DNA of 64,000 bases. Origin: Mycobacterium sp. SMC-8. GTDB taxonomy: Bacteria; Actinomycetota; Actinomycetes; Mycobacteriales; Mycobacteriaceae. The notes beneath the pieces were generated by a model. The model had not been told where the DNA came from. It did not search any database and saw only the letters and a program-made list of their open reading frames with translations. The translations under genes and the position numbers were made by a program. This document shows positions 19,065 through 27,929 of this stretch, piece by piece (the first letter of the stretch is position 1; each line of letters starts with the position of its first letter). The DNA lies in NCBI RefSeq assembly GCF_025263565.1, contig NZ_CP079865.1, positions 3,472,001 to 3,536,000 on the forward strand, read 5' to 3'.

Positions 19065-21656
19065 TCAGGTGAGGATGCCGACCTCCCGCGCCCTGCGCAC
19101 CGCGTCACGGCGCCCGGCCACCTGGAGCTTGGTCAGGATCGCCGAGACATGATGGTCGACGGTCTTGATCGACAGGTACAACCGTTCGGCCAGTTCGGCA
19201 TTGGTCAGACCGTCGCCGAGCAGACGCAGCACCTCGACCTGTCGGGCGGTGAGCCCGGCCGGGTTGGACAGTGTCGAAGCCCGCCGCGGGCCGGGCACCG
19301 TACCCGCCCCGGCCGCCCGCAGCCCCGCACGAACCTTGCCGGCCACCGCGTCCGCGCCCAGCCGGTCGAGCACATCGAGCCCGCGGCGCGCGGCCGCAGG
19401 CTCTACGGAGTCGACGAGCGCCAGCGCCGCGTCATACGGCATCGCCAGGCGGTGGAACGCCTCGGCGGCCTCGTCGTGCCGGCCGGCCGACAGGAGCCGG
19501 AACGGTTCGGCGACCCGCCCCGTCACGGACACCGGTGTACCGATGCGGCTCAACCACATCGCCAGCTCGCCGCGAGACCACTCCAGTCCCTCGGTACTCG
19601 AATCATTCATCAACACCTGGCATTCCGGGATACGTGCGTCGGACACACCGGTCAGCCACATCCGTTCGGCCAGCGCCGACGCGACCGGCAGCATCCGCAC
19701 CACTTCGCCGAAGCGGCAGGCGAGGTCCCACGCGTCGTCGATCGCCCCGCCGTCGTGACCGTCACGGCGTAAAGCGATCAGGCCGCGGATCAGCAGCGGC
19801 CACGTCCGCGCCAGCGGGGCGCTCGGACTGCCGAGCACGGTCTGGGCGTCGGCCAGCGCGTCGTCCCAGTCGCCGACCAGCAGGTGCAGTCGGCTCCGCG
19901 AACCCAGTTGCACCATCCGGCAGATTGGGAGATCGTGTTCCACCATCAGCGGGATGCTGGTGTCCAGCAGTGCAGCCGCGGCATCGAGCCGGCGTTGTTC
20001 GACGTCGAAGTACGTCAGGTTGGTGTAGCCGCCCGAGTACGTCTCGTCGATGTGGCGGGGACCGGCCGCCAGTTCGGCCAGCAACCGGTCGCGGACGGCG
20101 ACCCGGCCGGCGAGGATGTCGCAGTAGTACCCGATGAGGCGCACGCGCACAGAAAGCGCGGGGTCGCCGGCCTCGGCGGCAAGCTCCCTCGCGCGGCGCA
20201 GCGCCTCGGCCGCCGCGTCCACCCGGCTGGACTGCACGGCCAGGAACGCGCGCATGGCGAAGCCGTGTCCGAGCTGACATGCCCGGCTCGGATTCTGTTG
20301 TGGAACAGCCTGATCGAGGACGGCGATGGCGTCGGTGACGTGTTGGTCGGCGGCCGCGCGGTTGCCGTTGTACCACTCGTACACCGCCAGTGAGTGGTGG
20401 TTGGCGCTGACCGCGACGGGGGAGTCCATGCCTGTTCGGATCCGCATCGCGCGACGGCACGCGCCGATCGCGTCGTCGAGACGGTCGGTCAGGTAATACT
20501 CGTCGGCGAGTTGTTCGAGCAGTTCGGCCTCGGCCCGGTCGCCGAGCAGACCGCCGCGCTCCAACGCGATCTGGAAGAACTCGCACGCCTGGGCGTGGGC
20601 GCCGGACCTGGCCGCGGTCCGCCCGGCCTGCGCGGCGGCGGCGGTGATCAGGGCCCGGTCGCCTGCGCCGAGCGCATGGTGGGTCAGCACGGCCGGATCC
20701 TCGTCGCAGGCCTCACGCAGTGCGTCGAGGAAACGGCGGTGCAGACCTGGCTCGGCGCCCGGCGGCATGACCTCGGAGATGGCCCGCCGGCACAGGTCAT
20801 GGCGGAAGGCGACCCCCCGGGCGTCGCGCCTGATCAACTTCGCCTGGTCGAGGGCACGCAGCGCCGGCAACGTCACGCCGAGCCCGATCAGCAGGTGGTC
20901 TCCGATCGCGCCGGGCGCGCACGTCAGCAGGTGCAGCAGATCCCATGCCGCGGTGTCGAGGTTCGCGGTGCGGGCCAGGATCGCGTCGCGCACGGTGACG
21001 GGCAGCTCGACCCCGTCGTGGTCGAGCATCTCGCACACGAAAAATGCGTTCCCGCCGGTGATCTGGTGCAGTCGGTCGGGGTCGACGTCACGGTCGCCGA
21101 CCATCGCCGCGATGGCCGCCGGACTCAGTGCGGGCAGTGTCAGCGACAGGCCGTGCGGCGAACGCGCGACGTCGCCGAGCAGGCCGCGCAGCGGGTGGGT
21201 GACGCTGACCTCGTCGTCGCGCAGGATGCCGACGATGAGCAGATGCGACTGCGCCGCGCGGCGGAGCAGGAACCGCAGTAGATCGACCGTGCCCTGGTCG
21301 GCCCATTGCAGGTCGTCGAGCACCAGCACCGACGGGTGCGCATGCAGGTCCTCGAACACCGCGACGAAGATGTCGTAGGGCTGGTCGCCGTTGGCGAGGT
21401 GCTTGCGCGTCGCGGCGGTGAAACCCGAAGCGACATCTCGCAGCGGGCCCAGGGGGCGGGGCGTGGACAGCGGGTCGCACGCGCCCCAGAGCACCCGGGT
21501 GTCGGCGGGCAGATCCGCGACGAACGCTTCGACGAACGACGTCTTGCCGGCGCCGGATTCGCCGCACACCAGCACCGCGCCTCCGCGCCCGGTGCGTGCC
21601 GCGGCGCCCCGGGCCGCGAGCTGATCGAGTTCGTGCTCGCGCTCGGTGAGCGTCAC
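19065..21656 (-). CDS. LAL-type LuxR-family transcriptional regulator with AAA ATPase domain
   Basis: An 863-residue large ATP-binding regulator of the LuxR family. The N-terminal ATPase has Walker A GESGAGKTS (about residues 31-39) and Walker B SVLVLDDLQWADQGT (about 110-124). A long helical TPR-like middle part (about 330-770) probably senses a ligand or partner. The C-terminal LuxR helix-turn-helix reads LTARQVEVLRLLGDGLTNAELAERLYLSIKTVDHHVSAILTKL-like, with the invariant Glu and the SIKTVDHHV recognition helix. It is likely an activator whose targets are unknown. It is divergent from a small DUF4242 gene (167 bp), which is the nearest candidate target. Confidence 0.9.
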   Translation of the reverse strand: MTLTEREHELDQLAARGAAARTGRGGAVLVCGESGAGKTSFVEAFVADLPADTRVLWGACDPLSTPRPLGPLRDVASGFTAATRKHLANGDQPYDIFVAVFEDLHAHPSVLVLDDLQWADQGTVDLLRFLLRRAAQSHLLIVGILRDDEVSVTHPLRGLLGDVARSPHGLSLTLPALSPAAIAAMVGDRDVDPDRLHQITGGNAFFVCEMLDHDGVELPVTVRDAILARTANLDTAAWDLLHLLTCAPGAIGDHLLIGLGVTLPALRALDQAKLIRRDARGVAFRHDLCRRAISEVMPPGAEPGLHRRFLDALREACDEDPAVLTHHALGAGDRALITAAAAQAGRTAARSGAHAQACEFFQIALERGGLLGDRAEAELLEQLADEYYLTDRLDDAIGACRRAMRIRTGMDSPVAVSANHHSLAVYEWYNGNRAAADQHVTDAIAVLDQAVPQQNPSRACQLGHGFAMRAFLAVQSSRVDAAAEALRRARELAAEAGDPALSVRVRLIGYYCDILAGRVAVRDRLLAELAAGPRHIDETYSGGYTNLTYFDVEQRRLDAAAALLDTSIPLMVEHDLPICRMVQLGSRSRLHLLVGDWDDALADAQTVLGSPSAPLARTWPLLIRGLIALRRDGHDGGAIDDAWDLACRFGEVVRMLPVASALAERMWLTGVSDARIPECQVLMNDSSTEGLEWSRGELAMWLSRIGTPVSVTGRVAEPFRLLSAGRHDEAAEAFHRLAMPYDAALALVDSVEPAAARRGLDVLDRLGADAVAGKVRAGLRAAGAGTVPGPRRASTLSNPAGLTARQVEVLRLLGDGLTNAELAERLYLSIKTVDHHVSAILTKLQVAGRRDAVRRAREVGILT

Positions 21657-21823
21657 GGACCGATGCTAGCCGCAATCGACCGGTCCCACCAGGGAAAACG
21701 ACCGGTCTGGGGCGGTTGCCGGCGCCAGGTGGGGAGGTTTCCCCGATGACGCGGACGGCGTCGGCGGCGCACCGTGGATCAGGCCTGGATACGGGCAAAT
21801 CCATCGAGTGTCAGGAGGGCACC

Positions 21824-22105
21824 ATGTCACGGTTCCTCATCGAGCGGAACATCCCCGGCGCCTCGGAGCTCACCGAGGAGCAGCTCGCCGAGATCGCCCG
21901 GAAGTCCAACGCCGCCATGCAGTCCCTCGGCGTCCCCTACCGATGGATCACCAGCTACGTGGCGGGGGACAAGGTGTACTGCATCCACGAGGCCGACGAC
22001 GAGGACGCCGTTCGCGAGCATGCCCGCCGCGGTGGGTTCCCGGCCGACGTGGTCGTGCCGGTGTCCAACGAGTTCGGCCCCCAGACCGCGACCGCCCACA
22101 CCTGA
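21824..22105 (+). CDS. DUF4242-family small protein
   Basis: A 93-residue protein of the DUF4242 (SCO4226-like) ferredoxin-like fold. It starts MSRFLIERNIPGASELTEEQLAEI and contains VPYRWITSYVAGDKVYCIHEADDEDAVREHARRGGFPADVV, the family hallmark. Family members are small dimeric proteins; one Streptomyces member binds nickel. The function here is unknown. A good ribosome-binding site (AGGAGG at about 21812) precedes ATG 21824. It is divergent from the LAL regulator and may be its target. Confidence 0.82.
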   Translation: MSRFLIERNIPGASELTEEQLAEIARKSNAAMQSLGVPYRWITSYVAGDKVYCIHEADDEDAVREHARRGGFPADVVVPVSNEFGPQTATAHT

Positions 22106-22292
22106 CGGCGTCCCCGAACGTGTTTGCGGACGGCGATCCAGTGGAATAATGCGGCAATGCCGCGTGCCGTGCGCTCGTCCGAGCCGTCCGAGTGAAGGTT
22201 GCCGGACGCGTGAATCCTCAACAGAGCGTGCAGGACGTGTGCGGCCGCAGCGGCGTGGCGGCGGACGCCCGGACTTTGAGCGCTGGTCTGCG

Positions 22293-25200
22293 ATGAGCGG
22301 CGCTCAGCCCGACGGGCCCTCTCCGGCAAGCGTTTTCGCCGACGGTGGGGAAGTCGGCCGCGATCACGCCCGGGTCGATTGGGCGGCGACGCCGCTCGGT
22401 CCGCCGGACCGGTGGCCGCAGAGCTTGTTGACCGCGGTGAGCATCCTGCTGACGTCGCGGTTCCCGATGTGGATGGCGTGGGGACCTGACCTGACGTTCT
22501 TCTGCAACGACGCCTACCGGCGCGACACCCTCGGCCGGAAGTACCCGTGGGCACTGGGCCGGCCCGCCCGCGAGGTGTGGGCCGAGATCTGGGAGGACAT
22601 CGGTCCGCGCATCGAAAAGGTGCTCTCGACCGGCGAAGCGACGTGGGACACAGCGCTGCTGTTGTTCCTGCAGCGGTCCGGCTACACCGAGGAGACCTAC
22701 CACACGTTCTCCTACAGCCCGCTGCGCGACGACGAGGGCCGGGTGGTCGGCATGCTGTGCGTCGTCAGCGAGGACACCGTGCGGGTGATCGGCGAGCGCC
22801 GAATGGCGACGCTGCGCGACCTCGGATCCGACCCCAGCTTGGTGCGCGCCGAGGAGGAGATCCTGCGCTTCGTCGACCGACAGCTGGATCAGAATCTTCG
22901 CGACCTGCCCTTCACGCTGACCTACCTGTTCGACGAGGAAGGGTCGGCACGGCTGGCCGGCGCCAGCGGTATCGCCGCGGGACATCCCGCGGTGCCCGAG
23001 CGACTGGCAGCCGGTACCGATCGGCCCTGGCCGCTCGCCGCCCTGGCCCGGGGGGAATCGGTGCTGGTCGACCTCGACGAGGACGCCTACCCGTCGTTGC
23101 CGACCGGGGACTGGCGCAAACCCCCGGTCCAGGCCCTGCTGGTGCCGCTGTTGCATCAGGGCGGTTCGCCGAGCGGCTTCCTGGTCGCCGGACTGAACCG
23201 ATACCGGCTCCTGGACGAGGCCTACCGCGGCTTCGTCACCCTGGTGGCGGCGCACATCGCCGCCGGCATCGGTTTGGCACGCAGCTACCGGGCCCAGCAG
23301 CGGCGGGCCGAGGAGCTGGCCGAACTGGACCGCGCCAAGACCGCCTTCTTCTCCAACATCAGCCACGAGTTCCGGACCCCACTGACGCTGATCCTGGACC
23401 CCGTTTCGGAACTGCGCCGGGCCGACGGTGTCGACGAGGAGACCCGGCAAGAGTTGGATGTGGTGTGGCGCAACGGATTACGGCTCGCCAAGCTGGTGAA
23501 CGCGCTGTTGGACTTCTCCCGGATCGAGGCGGGTCGCACCCAGGCGCTCTATCAACCGGTCGACCTCGGCGCCCTGACCGCCGAGCTGGCCAGCGTGTTC
23601 CGTTCGGCGATGGAGCGCGCCGGCCTGGTCTTCGAGGTCGACTGCGAACCGCTCGACGAGCCGGTGTACCTCGATCGCGACATGTGGGAGAAGGTGATCT
23701 TCAACCTGCTGTCGAACGCGCTGAAGTTCACCTTCGACGGACGTGTGACGGTGCTGGTGCGCAGAGACGGGCGCGATGCGGTGGTGGTCGTGGCCGACAC
23801 CGGCTCCGGTGTGCCCGCCGAGGAGATGCCGCGCCTGTTCGAACGTTTCCACCGCATCGAGAACGCGAAGGCGCGGTCCAACGAGGGCAGCGGCATCGGG
23901 CTGGCCCTGGTCAAGGAGCTCATCACGCTGCACGGCGGCACGATCGCCGCCGACAGCGTCGAAGGGCGGGGAACGACGTTCACGATCCGCTTGCCCATCG
24001 GCGCCGCCCATCTACCCGACGATGCCATCGCGCCGGCGAGCCACCCCCGCGGCGGTGCGGGAGCCGCCAACGCCTACGTCGAGGAGGCGTTGCGGTGGAT
24101 CCCCGCCATGGGTGAACCCGCCGCGGGCGAGCCGGCCGGAGCCGGAACGGGACTGGCGTTCGGGGCCGCCACCGCCGCCGCGCAGGCGCGGGTGCTGGTC
24201 GCCGACGACAACGCCGACATGCGCGAATATCTGAGCCGGCTCTTGCGCTCGGACGGATACCGGGTCGAGGCCGTCGTCGACGGGCACAAGGCCCTGGAGG
24301 CGATCCGGGCCAGCCCGCCCGATCTCGTGATCAGCGATGTGATGATGCCCCGCCTCGACGGGCTAGGACTGGTCGCCGAGCTACGCGCCGACCGGCGCAC
24401 CGCGGCCCTGCCGGTGCTGCTGCTTTCGGCGCGCGCCGGCCAGGAGGCGTCGATCGACGGCCTGCGCGCCGGCGCCGACGACTACCTGGTGAAGCCGTTC
24501 GCGGCCGCCGAGCTGCTCGCGCGGGTGCGCACCAACGTCGAGCTCGCCCGGCTGCGTGAATATCACGCCCGTTGGCGGTCGGCGCTGGTCGATTCGTTGC
24601 AGGAGGCCTTTTTCGTCTGCGACGAGGACGGTGCGGTGATCGAGATCAACCCGGCCTTCACCGACATCCTCGGCTTCGACTCGGCCGGCCTGCCGTACCG
24701 GCCCGTGTACCCGTGGTGGCCGTCTGCCGAGCACGATCCCGACGCGTACCGGCGCGTGCAGGACGCCTTCAACAGCTTGCTGACCGACCGGCACGGCAGC
24801 ATCGGCGCGGTGCCCGTCACCCATCGCGACGGGCACCGGCTGTGGGTGGCGATGACGTTCACCCACACCGAGGATCCCGAGACCGGGCGTGACGTCGTGG
24901 TCGGAACCCTGCGCGACGTCAGTGCCGAGCACTACATCGTGCAGCGCGAGACCGCGCTGGCCTCGCTCAATGAGCAACTCGCCCAATCCGACACCCTCGA
25001 CGAGGCGGTGCTGGCCGCCAGCGAGGAGTTCGCCGCGGTGTGGGGCGCTCGACGGGTGCTGGCGGTCACCTGGACCGACGCCGGGGACCGCGACTTTGAG
25101 TCGGCGGATCCGCACCTGGTGTGTGTCGGCGAGCCGGCGCGCTGGGACGACCTGCCCCCGCACACCCGCACGGTGATCACCGCGTTGCGTGACGACCAGC

Positions 25201-26459
25201 TGCTCGACCCGGACACCTCGACCGCCGGCGCCGCCGGCGTGGCGTTGCGCCATCCGCAGGGCGTGCTTGTGATCTACATCGAGCTGTTCGAGCGGCGGCG
25301 CTTCACCGCCGAGGATCACACGCTGCTCACGGTGCTGGCCGGCCGGCTCGGGCAGGGGCTGCAGCGCGTCCATCAGATCGACCAGCAGCGCGAGACCGCG
25401 CTGGCCCTGCAGCACGCGATCCTGGGGCCGTCGCTGTCCAGCGGCTTCGCCGTCCGGTATCAGCCGGCCACCAGCCCGCTGCAGGTCGGCGGCGACTGGT
25501 ACGACGTCGTCAACCTCGATGACGGCCGCATCGGACTGATCGTCGGTGACTGCGTCGGCCACGGACTCACCGCCGCCACGATCATGGGTCAGCTGCGCAG
25601 CGCCTGCCGCGCCCTGCTGCTCGAACACCCGAGCCCGGCGGCGGCGCTGTCAGGGTTGGACCGGTTCGCGGCCCGGCTGCCCGGGGCGCGCTGCACCACC
25701 GCGTTCTGCGCGGTGCTCGACCCGCAGAACGGTGAGCTGGTGTACTCGTGCGCGGGTCACCCGCCACCAATCCTGGTCACCGCGGACCGGTCGACCCGGC
25801 TGCTGGAAGGAGCCCGCGCGACCCCGCTCGGTCTCAAGAGTCCGCCGCACCGCACCGAGGAGCGGGAGACGATGCCGCCGCGGTCCACCCTGCTGCTCTA
25901 CACCGACGGTCTGGTCGAACGCCGACGGGAATCGATCGACGACGGGATCGCCCGCGCGACGGACGTCGTCCAGGACAACCGGGCCACCGCGCTCGACGAG
26001 CTGGCCAACGTGATCATGTCCCGGCTGGCACCCGCCGACGGCTACCGCGACGACGTCGCGCTGCTGCTCTACCGCCAGCCCGCGCCGCTGGATCTCGACT
26101 TCCCCGCCGACGTCGGGGAACTGGCCGCCAGCCGCACCGCGCTGCGGGACTGGCTGTCCGCGGTGGGGGTGTCCCACGAGCAGTCGCTGGACGTGCTGAT
26201 CGCGGTCGGCGAAGCGCTGGCCAACGCCATCGAGCACGGTCACCGCGAGCTTCCGGGCCGGGTCCGGCTGTGCGCCATCGCGCTGCCCGACACCGTGTAC
26301 CTGACCGTCACCGATTCCGGGACGTGGAAGACGCCTGCCGAGATCCCCGCCCTGCACCGGGGTAGGGGCATCGCACTGATGGAGGCCTTGATGCAGGATG
26401 TCAGCATCGACTCCCAGACCACGGGCACCACTGTCCGCATGACCGCCAGGATCACATGA
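22293..26459 (+). CDS. Hybrid histidine kinase / SpoIIE phosphatase / RsbW-like anti-sigma hub protein
   Basis: A 1388-residue multidomain signalling protein without membrane helices. In order: PAS-like N-terminus (about 20-170, FFCNDAYRRDTLG); GAF domain (about 190-335); HisKA with phospho-acceptor His in NISHEFRTPLTLI (about 358); HATPase with LLSNALKF, ADTGSGVP and GSGIGLALVKELI (to about 575); receiver domain (about 633-750) with phospho-acceptor Asp in VISDVMMPRLDG and Lys in YLVKPF; PAS (about 765-880); GAF (about 890-1010); SpoIIE/PP2C phosphatase (about 1035-1265) with GGDWYDV, VGDCVGHGLTAA and GYRDDVALL; and an RsbW-like ATPase (about 1268-1388) with GEALANAIEHGH. It should link a phosphorelay to partner switching of a sigma factor. 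The ATG at 22293 is the first plausible start. It overlaps the STAS gene by ATGA. Confidence 0.9.
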   Translation: MSGAQPDGPSPASVFADGGEVGRDHARVDWAATPLGPPDRWPQSLLTAVSILLTSRFPMWMAWGPDLTFFCNDAYRRDTLGRKYPWALGRPAREVWAEIWEDIGPRIEKVLSTGEATWDTALLLFLQRSGYTEETYHTFSYSPLRDDEGRVVGMLCVVSEDTVRVIGERRMATLRDLGSDPSLVRAEEEILRFVDRQLDQNLRDLPFTLTYLFDEEGSARLAGASGIAAGHPAVPERLAAGTDRPWPLAALARGESVLVDLDEDAYPSLPTGDWRKPPVQALLVPLLHQGGSPSGFLVAGLNRYRLLDEAYRGFVTLVAAHIAAGIGLARSYRAQQRRAEELAELDRAKTAFFSNISHEFRTPLTLILDPVSELRRADGVDEETRQELDVVWRNGLRLAKLVNALLDFSRIEAGRTQALYQPVDLGALTAELASVFRSAMERAGLVFEVDCEPLDEPVYLDRDMWEKVIFNLLSNALKFTFDGRVTVLVRRDGRDAVVVVADTGSGVPAEEMPRLFERFHRIENAKARSNEGSGIGLALVKELITLHGGTIAADSVEGRGTTFTIRLPIGAAHLPDDAIAPASHPRGGAGAANAYVEEALRWIPAMGEPAAGEPAGAGTGLAFGAATAAAQARVLVADDNADMREYLSRLLRSDGYRVEAVVDGHKALEAIRASPPDLVISDVMMPRLDGLGLVAELRADRRTAALPVLLLSARAGQEASIDGLRAGADDYLVKPFAAAELLARVRTNVELARLREYHARWRSALVDSLQEAFFVCDEDGAVIEINPAFTDILGFDSAGLPYRPVYPWWPSAEHDPDAYRRVQDAFNSLLTDRHGSIGAVPVTHRDGHRLWVAMTFTHTEDPETGRDVVVGTLRDVSAEHYIVQRETALASLNEQLAQSDTLDEAVLAASEEFAAVWGARRVLAVTWTDAGDRDFESADPHLVCVGEPARWDDLPPHTRTVITALRDDQLLDPDTSTAGAAGVALRHPQGVLVIYIELFERRRFTAEDHTLLTVLAGRLGQGLQRVHQIDQQRETALALQHAILGPSLSSGFAVRYQPATSPLQVGGDWYDVVNLDDGRIGLIVGDCVGHGLTAATIMGQLRSACRALLLEHPSPAAALSGLDRFAARLPGARCTTAFCAVLDPQNGELVYSCAGHPPPILVTADRSTRLLEGARATPLGLKSPPHRTEERETMPPRSTLLLYTDGLVERRRESIDDGIARATDVVQDNRATALDELANVIMSRLAPADGYRDDVALLLYRQPAPLDLDFPADVGELAASRTALRDWLSAVGVSHEQSLDVLIAVGEALANAIEHGHRELPGRVRLCAIALPDTVYLTVTDSGTWKTPAEIPALHRGRGIALMEALMQDVSIDSQTTGTTVRMTARIT

Positions 26460-26764
26460 TGGCCACCCCGCTGACCCTGCACACCCACCGTCAGGAGGAC
26501 GGTTCGGTGGTGCTGACGGCCGCCGGCGAGCTGGACATGAGCAACATCGCGGCGTTCTCCGAGGCCGTCGGCGCCGCGGTCGACGGGAAGGGGCGCAGGC
26601 TGCTCGTCGATCTGAGCGCCGTGGAGTACCTCGACAGCGGCGCCATCAACGTCCTCTTCGAGCACGTGGACTCCATCGAGCTCGTGGTCAACCCCATCCT
26701 GCTGCCGGTCTTGACGGTCAGCGGCCTGACCAAGGCGACGATCGTCAAACCCGCCGACGGTTAG
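26456..26764 (+). CDS. STAS-domain anti-anti-sigma factor
   Basis: A 102-residue SpoIIAA/RsbV-like protein. The core is AAGELDMSNIAAFSEAV, then LLVDLSAVEYLDSGAINVLFEH, where the Ser of LDSGA is the usual phosphorylation site. In partner-switching systems the unphosphorylated form binds the RsbW-type anti-sigma kinase and frees the sigma factor, while a PP2C phosphatase reactivates it. All three activities are encoded here in two coupled genes. The ATG at 26456 overlaps the previous stop (a second ATG is at 26459). Its stop overlaps the stop of the convergent polymerase gene by three bases. Confidence 0.9.
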   Translation: MMATPLTLHTHRQEDGSVVLTAAGELDMSNIAAFSEAVGAAVDGKGRRLLVDLSAVEYLDSGAINVLFEHVDSIELVVNPILLPVLTVSGLTKATIVKPADG

Positions 26765-27741
26765 CCGTTCTGCTCGGACCCGGAGTCGGACTGCGCCCGC
26801 AGGCGCGCCGCGCGGCGCTTGCCTTCGTGCATCGCGGCCACGCGCGCGACCGGGATGGTCCGGCCGTGCTCGATCAGCTCGCCGGGCAGCCGTTGCGGCG
26901 CGGGCATCTCGGCCGTCCACGGGTCGGCGCCGCCGAGGAGCCCGGTAGCGGTGTGCACCGTGAAGTCGCGGGGGTGCACCCGATCCAGATCCGACCACGC
27001 CACCGGAAACGACACCGGTGTGCCGGGACGCAGCCGCGGACTGTAGGCCGCGGCGACGGTGGCGCCGCCCGCGCGGGTCGCGTCGACAAACACCTTTCCC
27101 GCGCGGTCGGCGACGATGAACGCGGTGGTGGCGAGGGCCGGGTCCAGCGCCTCGGCGCGGGCGGCGAGGGCGCGCGTCGCGGCCGCCACGTCGTCGACGG
27201 GTGCGCTGTCGTCGATCGGGACGAAGATGTGCAGACCGCGCGAGCCGCTGGTCTTCACCGCCCCTGCCAGTCCGCAGTCGGTCAGGGCTTGCCGCACCAG
27301 GTGGGCGACGGTCACCACGGAGGCGAAGTCGGCGCCGTCCGGCGGGTCCAGGTCGAGGATCAGATGTGTGGGGCGGTAGATGTCGCCGGCCGGCCCCAGC
27401 GCCGGGTGGTATTCGACGGCGCGCTGATTGGCCAACCACAGCAGCGTGCGCCGGTCGTCGCAGACCGCGTACCGGATCTGACGTTGCGACGCCTCTGCCC
27501 AGATCGACGTCGTGCGTAGCCATTCCGGGGTGTACTTGGGGACGTTCTTCTGCATGAACGGGGCGCGGCCCCGCAGCGCCCGCAGCACCGTCAACGGCCT
27601 GCCGGCGAGCACAGGCACGATGTGATCGGCGACCGCGTCCAGGTAGTCGACGAGGTCGCGCTTGGTGGCCCCGGCGTCGTCGGTCAGCGGTTGATCCAGA
27701 TTGGTCAGCTCGATGCCGGCACGCTCCTCGCTGCTGCCCAT
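26761..27741 (-). CDS. Stand-alone LigD-type primase-polymerase (PolDom)
   Basis: A 326-residue archaeo-eukaryotic primase-like polymerase matching the polymerase domain of LigD. No ligase or 3'-phosphoesterase domain is attached. The catalytic metal motif is LILDLDPPDG (about residues 122-131). VKTSGSRGLHIFVPI (about 157-171) is the nucleotide-binding block, and the N-terminal KYTPEWLRTTSIW motif is family-typical. Mycobacteria carry such free-standing PolD proteins beside LigD. They add or fill nucleotides (ribonucleotides preferred) in end-joining or gap repair. It is a single gene, convergent with the STAS gene. The ATG at 27741 is supported by the conserved N-terminus. Confidence 0.9.
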   Translation of the reverse strand: MGSSEERAGIELTNLDQPLTDDAGATKRDLVDYLDAVADHIVPVLAGRPLTVLRALRGRAPFMQKNVPKYTPEWLRTTSIWAEASQRQIRYAVCDDRRTLLWLANQRAVEYHPALGPAGDIYRPTHLILDLDPPDGADFASVVTVAHLVRQALTDCGLAGAVKTSGSRGLHIFVPIDDSAPVDDVAAATRALAARAEALDPALATTAFIVADRAGKVFVDATRAGGATVAAAYSPRLRPGTPVSFPVAWSDLDRVHPRDFTVHTATGLLGGADPWTAEMPAPQRLPGELIEHGRTIPVARVAAMHEGKRRAARLRAQSDSGSEQNG

Positions 27742-27863
27742 CCGGCCAGCCTAGGCCGGTCGTGCCGGTCCGATCGCGTGCTGCGCCGGCGCGCCTCGGT
27801 CTCTGACAGCGCCGACCACCGCGCGGCTCACTGCGCACAAACCCGCTGATCAACCTGTGAATC

Positions 27864-27888
27864 GGCTGTCAACGTGCAGTTGACAGCC
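27864..27888. promoter_or_regulatory. Perfect inverted repeat (candidate operator) upstream of mmpL
   Basis: GGCTGTCAAC, 5 bases, GTTGACAGCC: a perfect 10-bp dyad. It contains TTGACA (27880-27885), which could be a -35 box with CTAGAC 17 bases downstream as a weak -10. An operator overlapping a promoter of the mmpL gene (start 27930) is a fair inference; TetR-like repressors use such sites. No regulator gene is adjacent. A hairpin in RNA is the alternative reading. Confidence 0.5.
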
Positions 27889-27929
27889 AATGGTTTGACG
27901 GGCTAGACGTATGACACGCGACACACGAA

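Noticed and set aside
21774..22292. Extension of the hub protein frame to 21774
   Set aside because: It overlaps the DUF4242 gene in another frame and has Pro/Ser/Arg-rich noise; the PAS-like part begins after ATG 22293.
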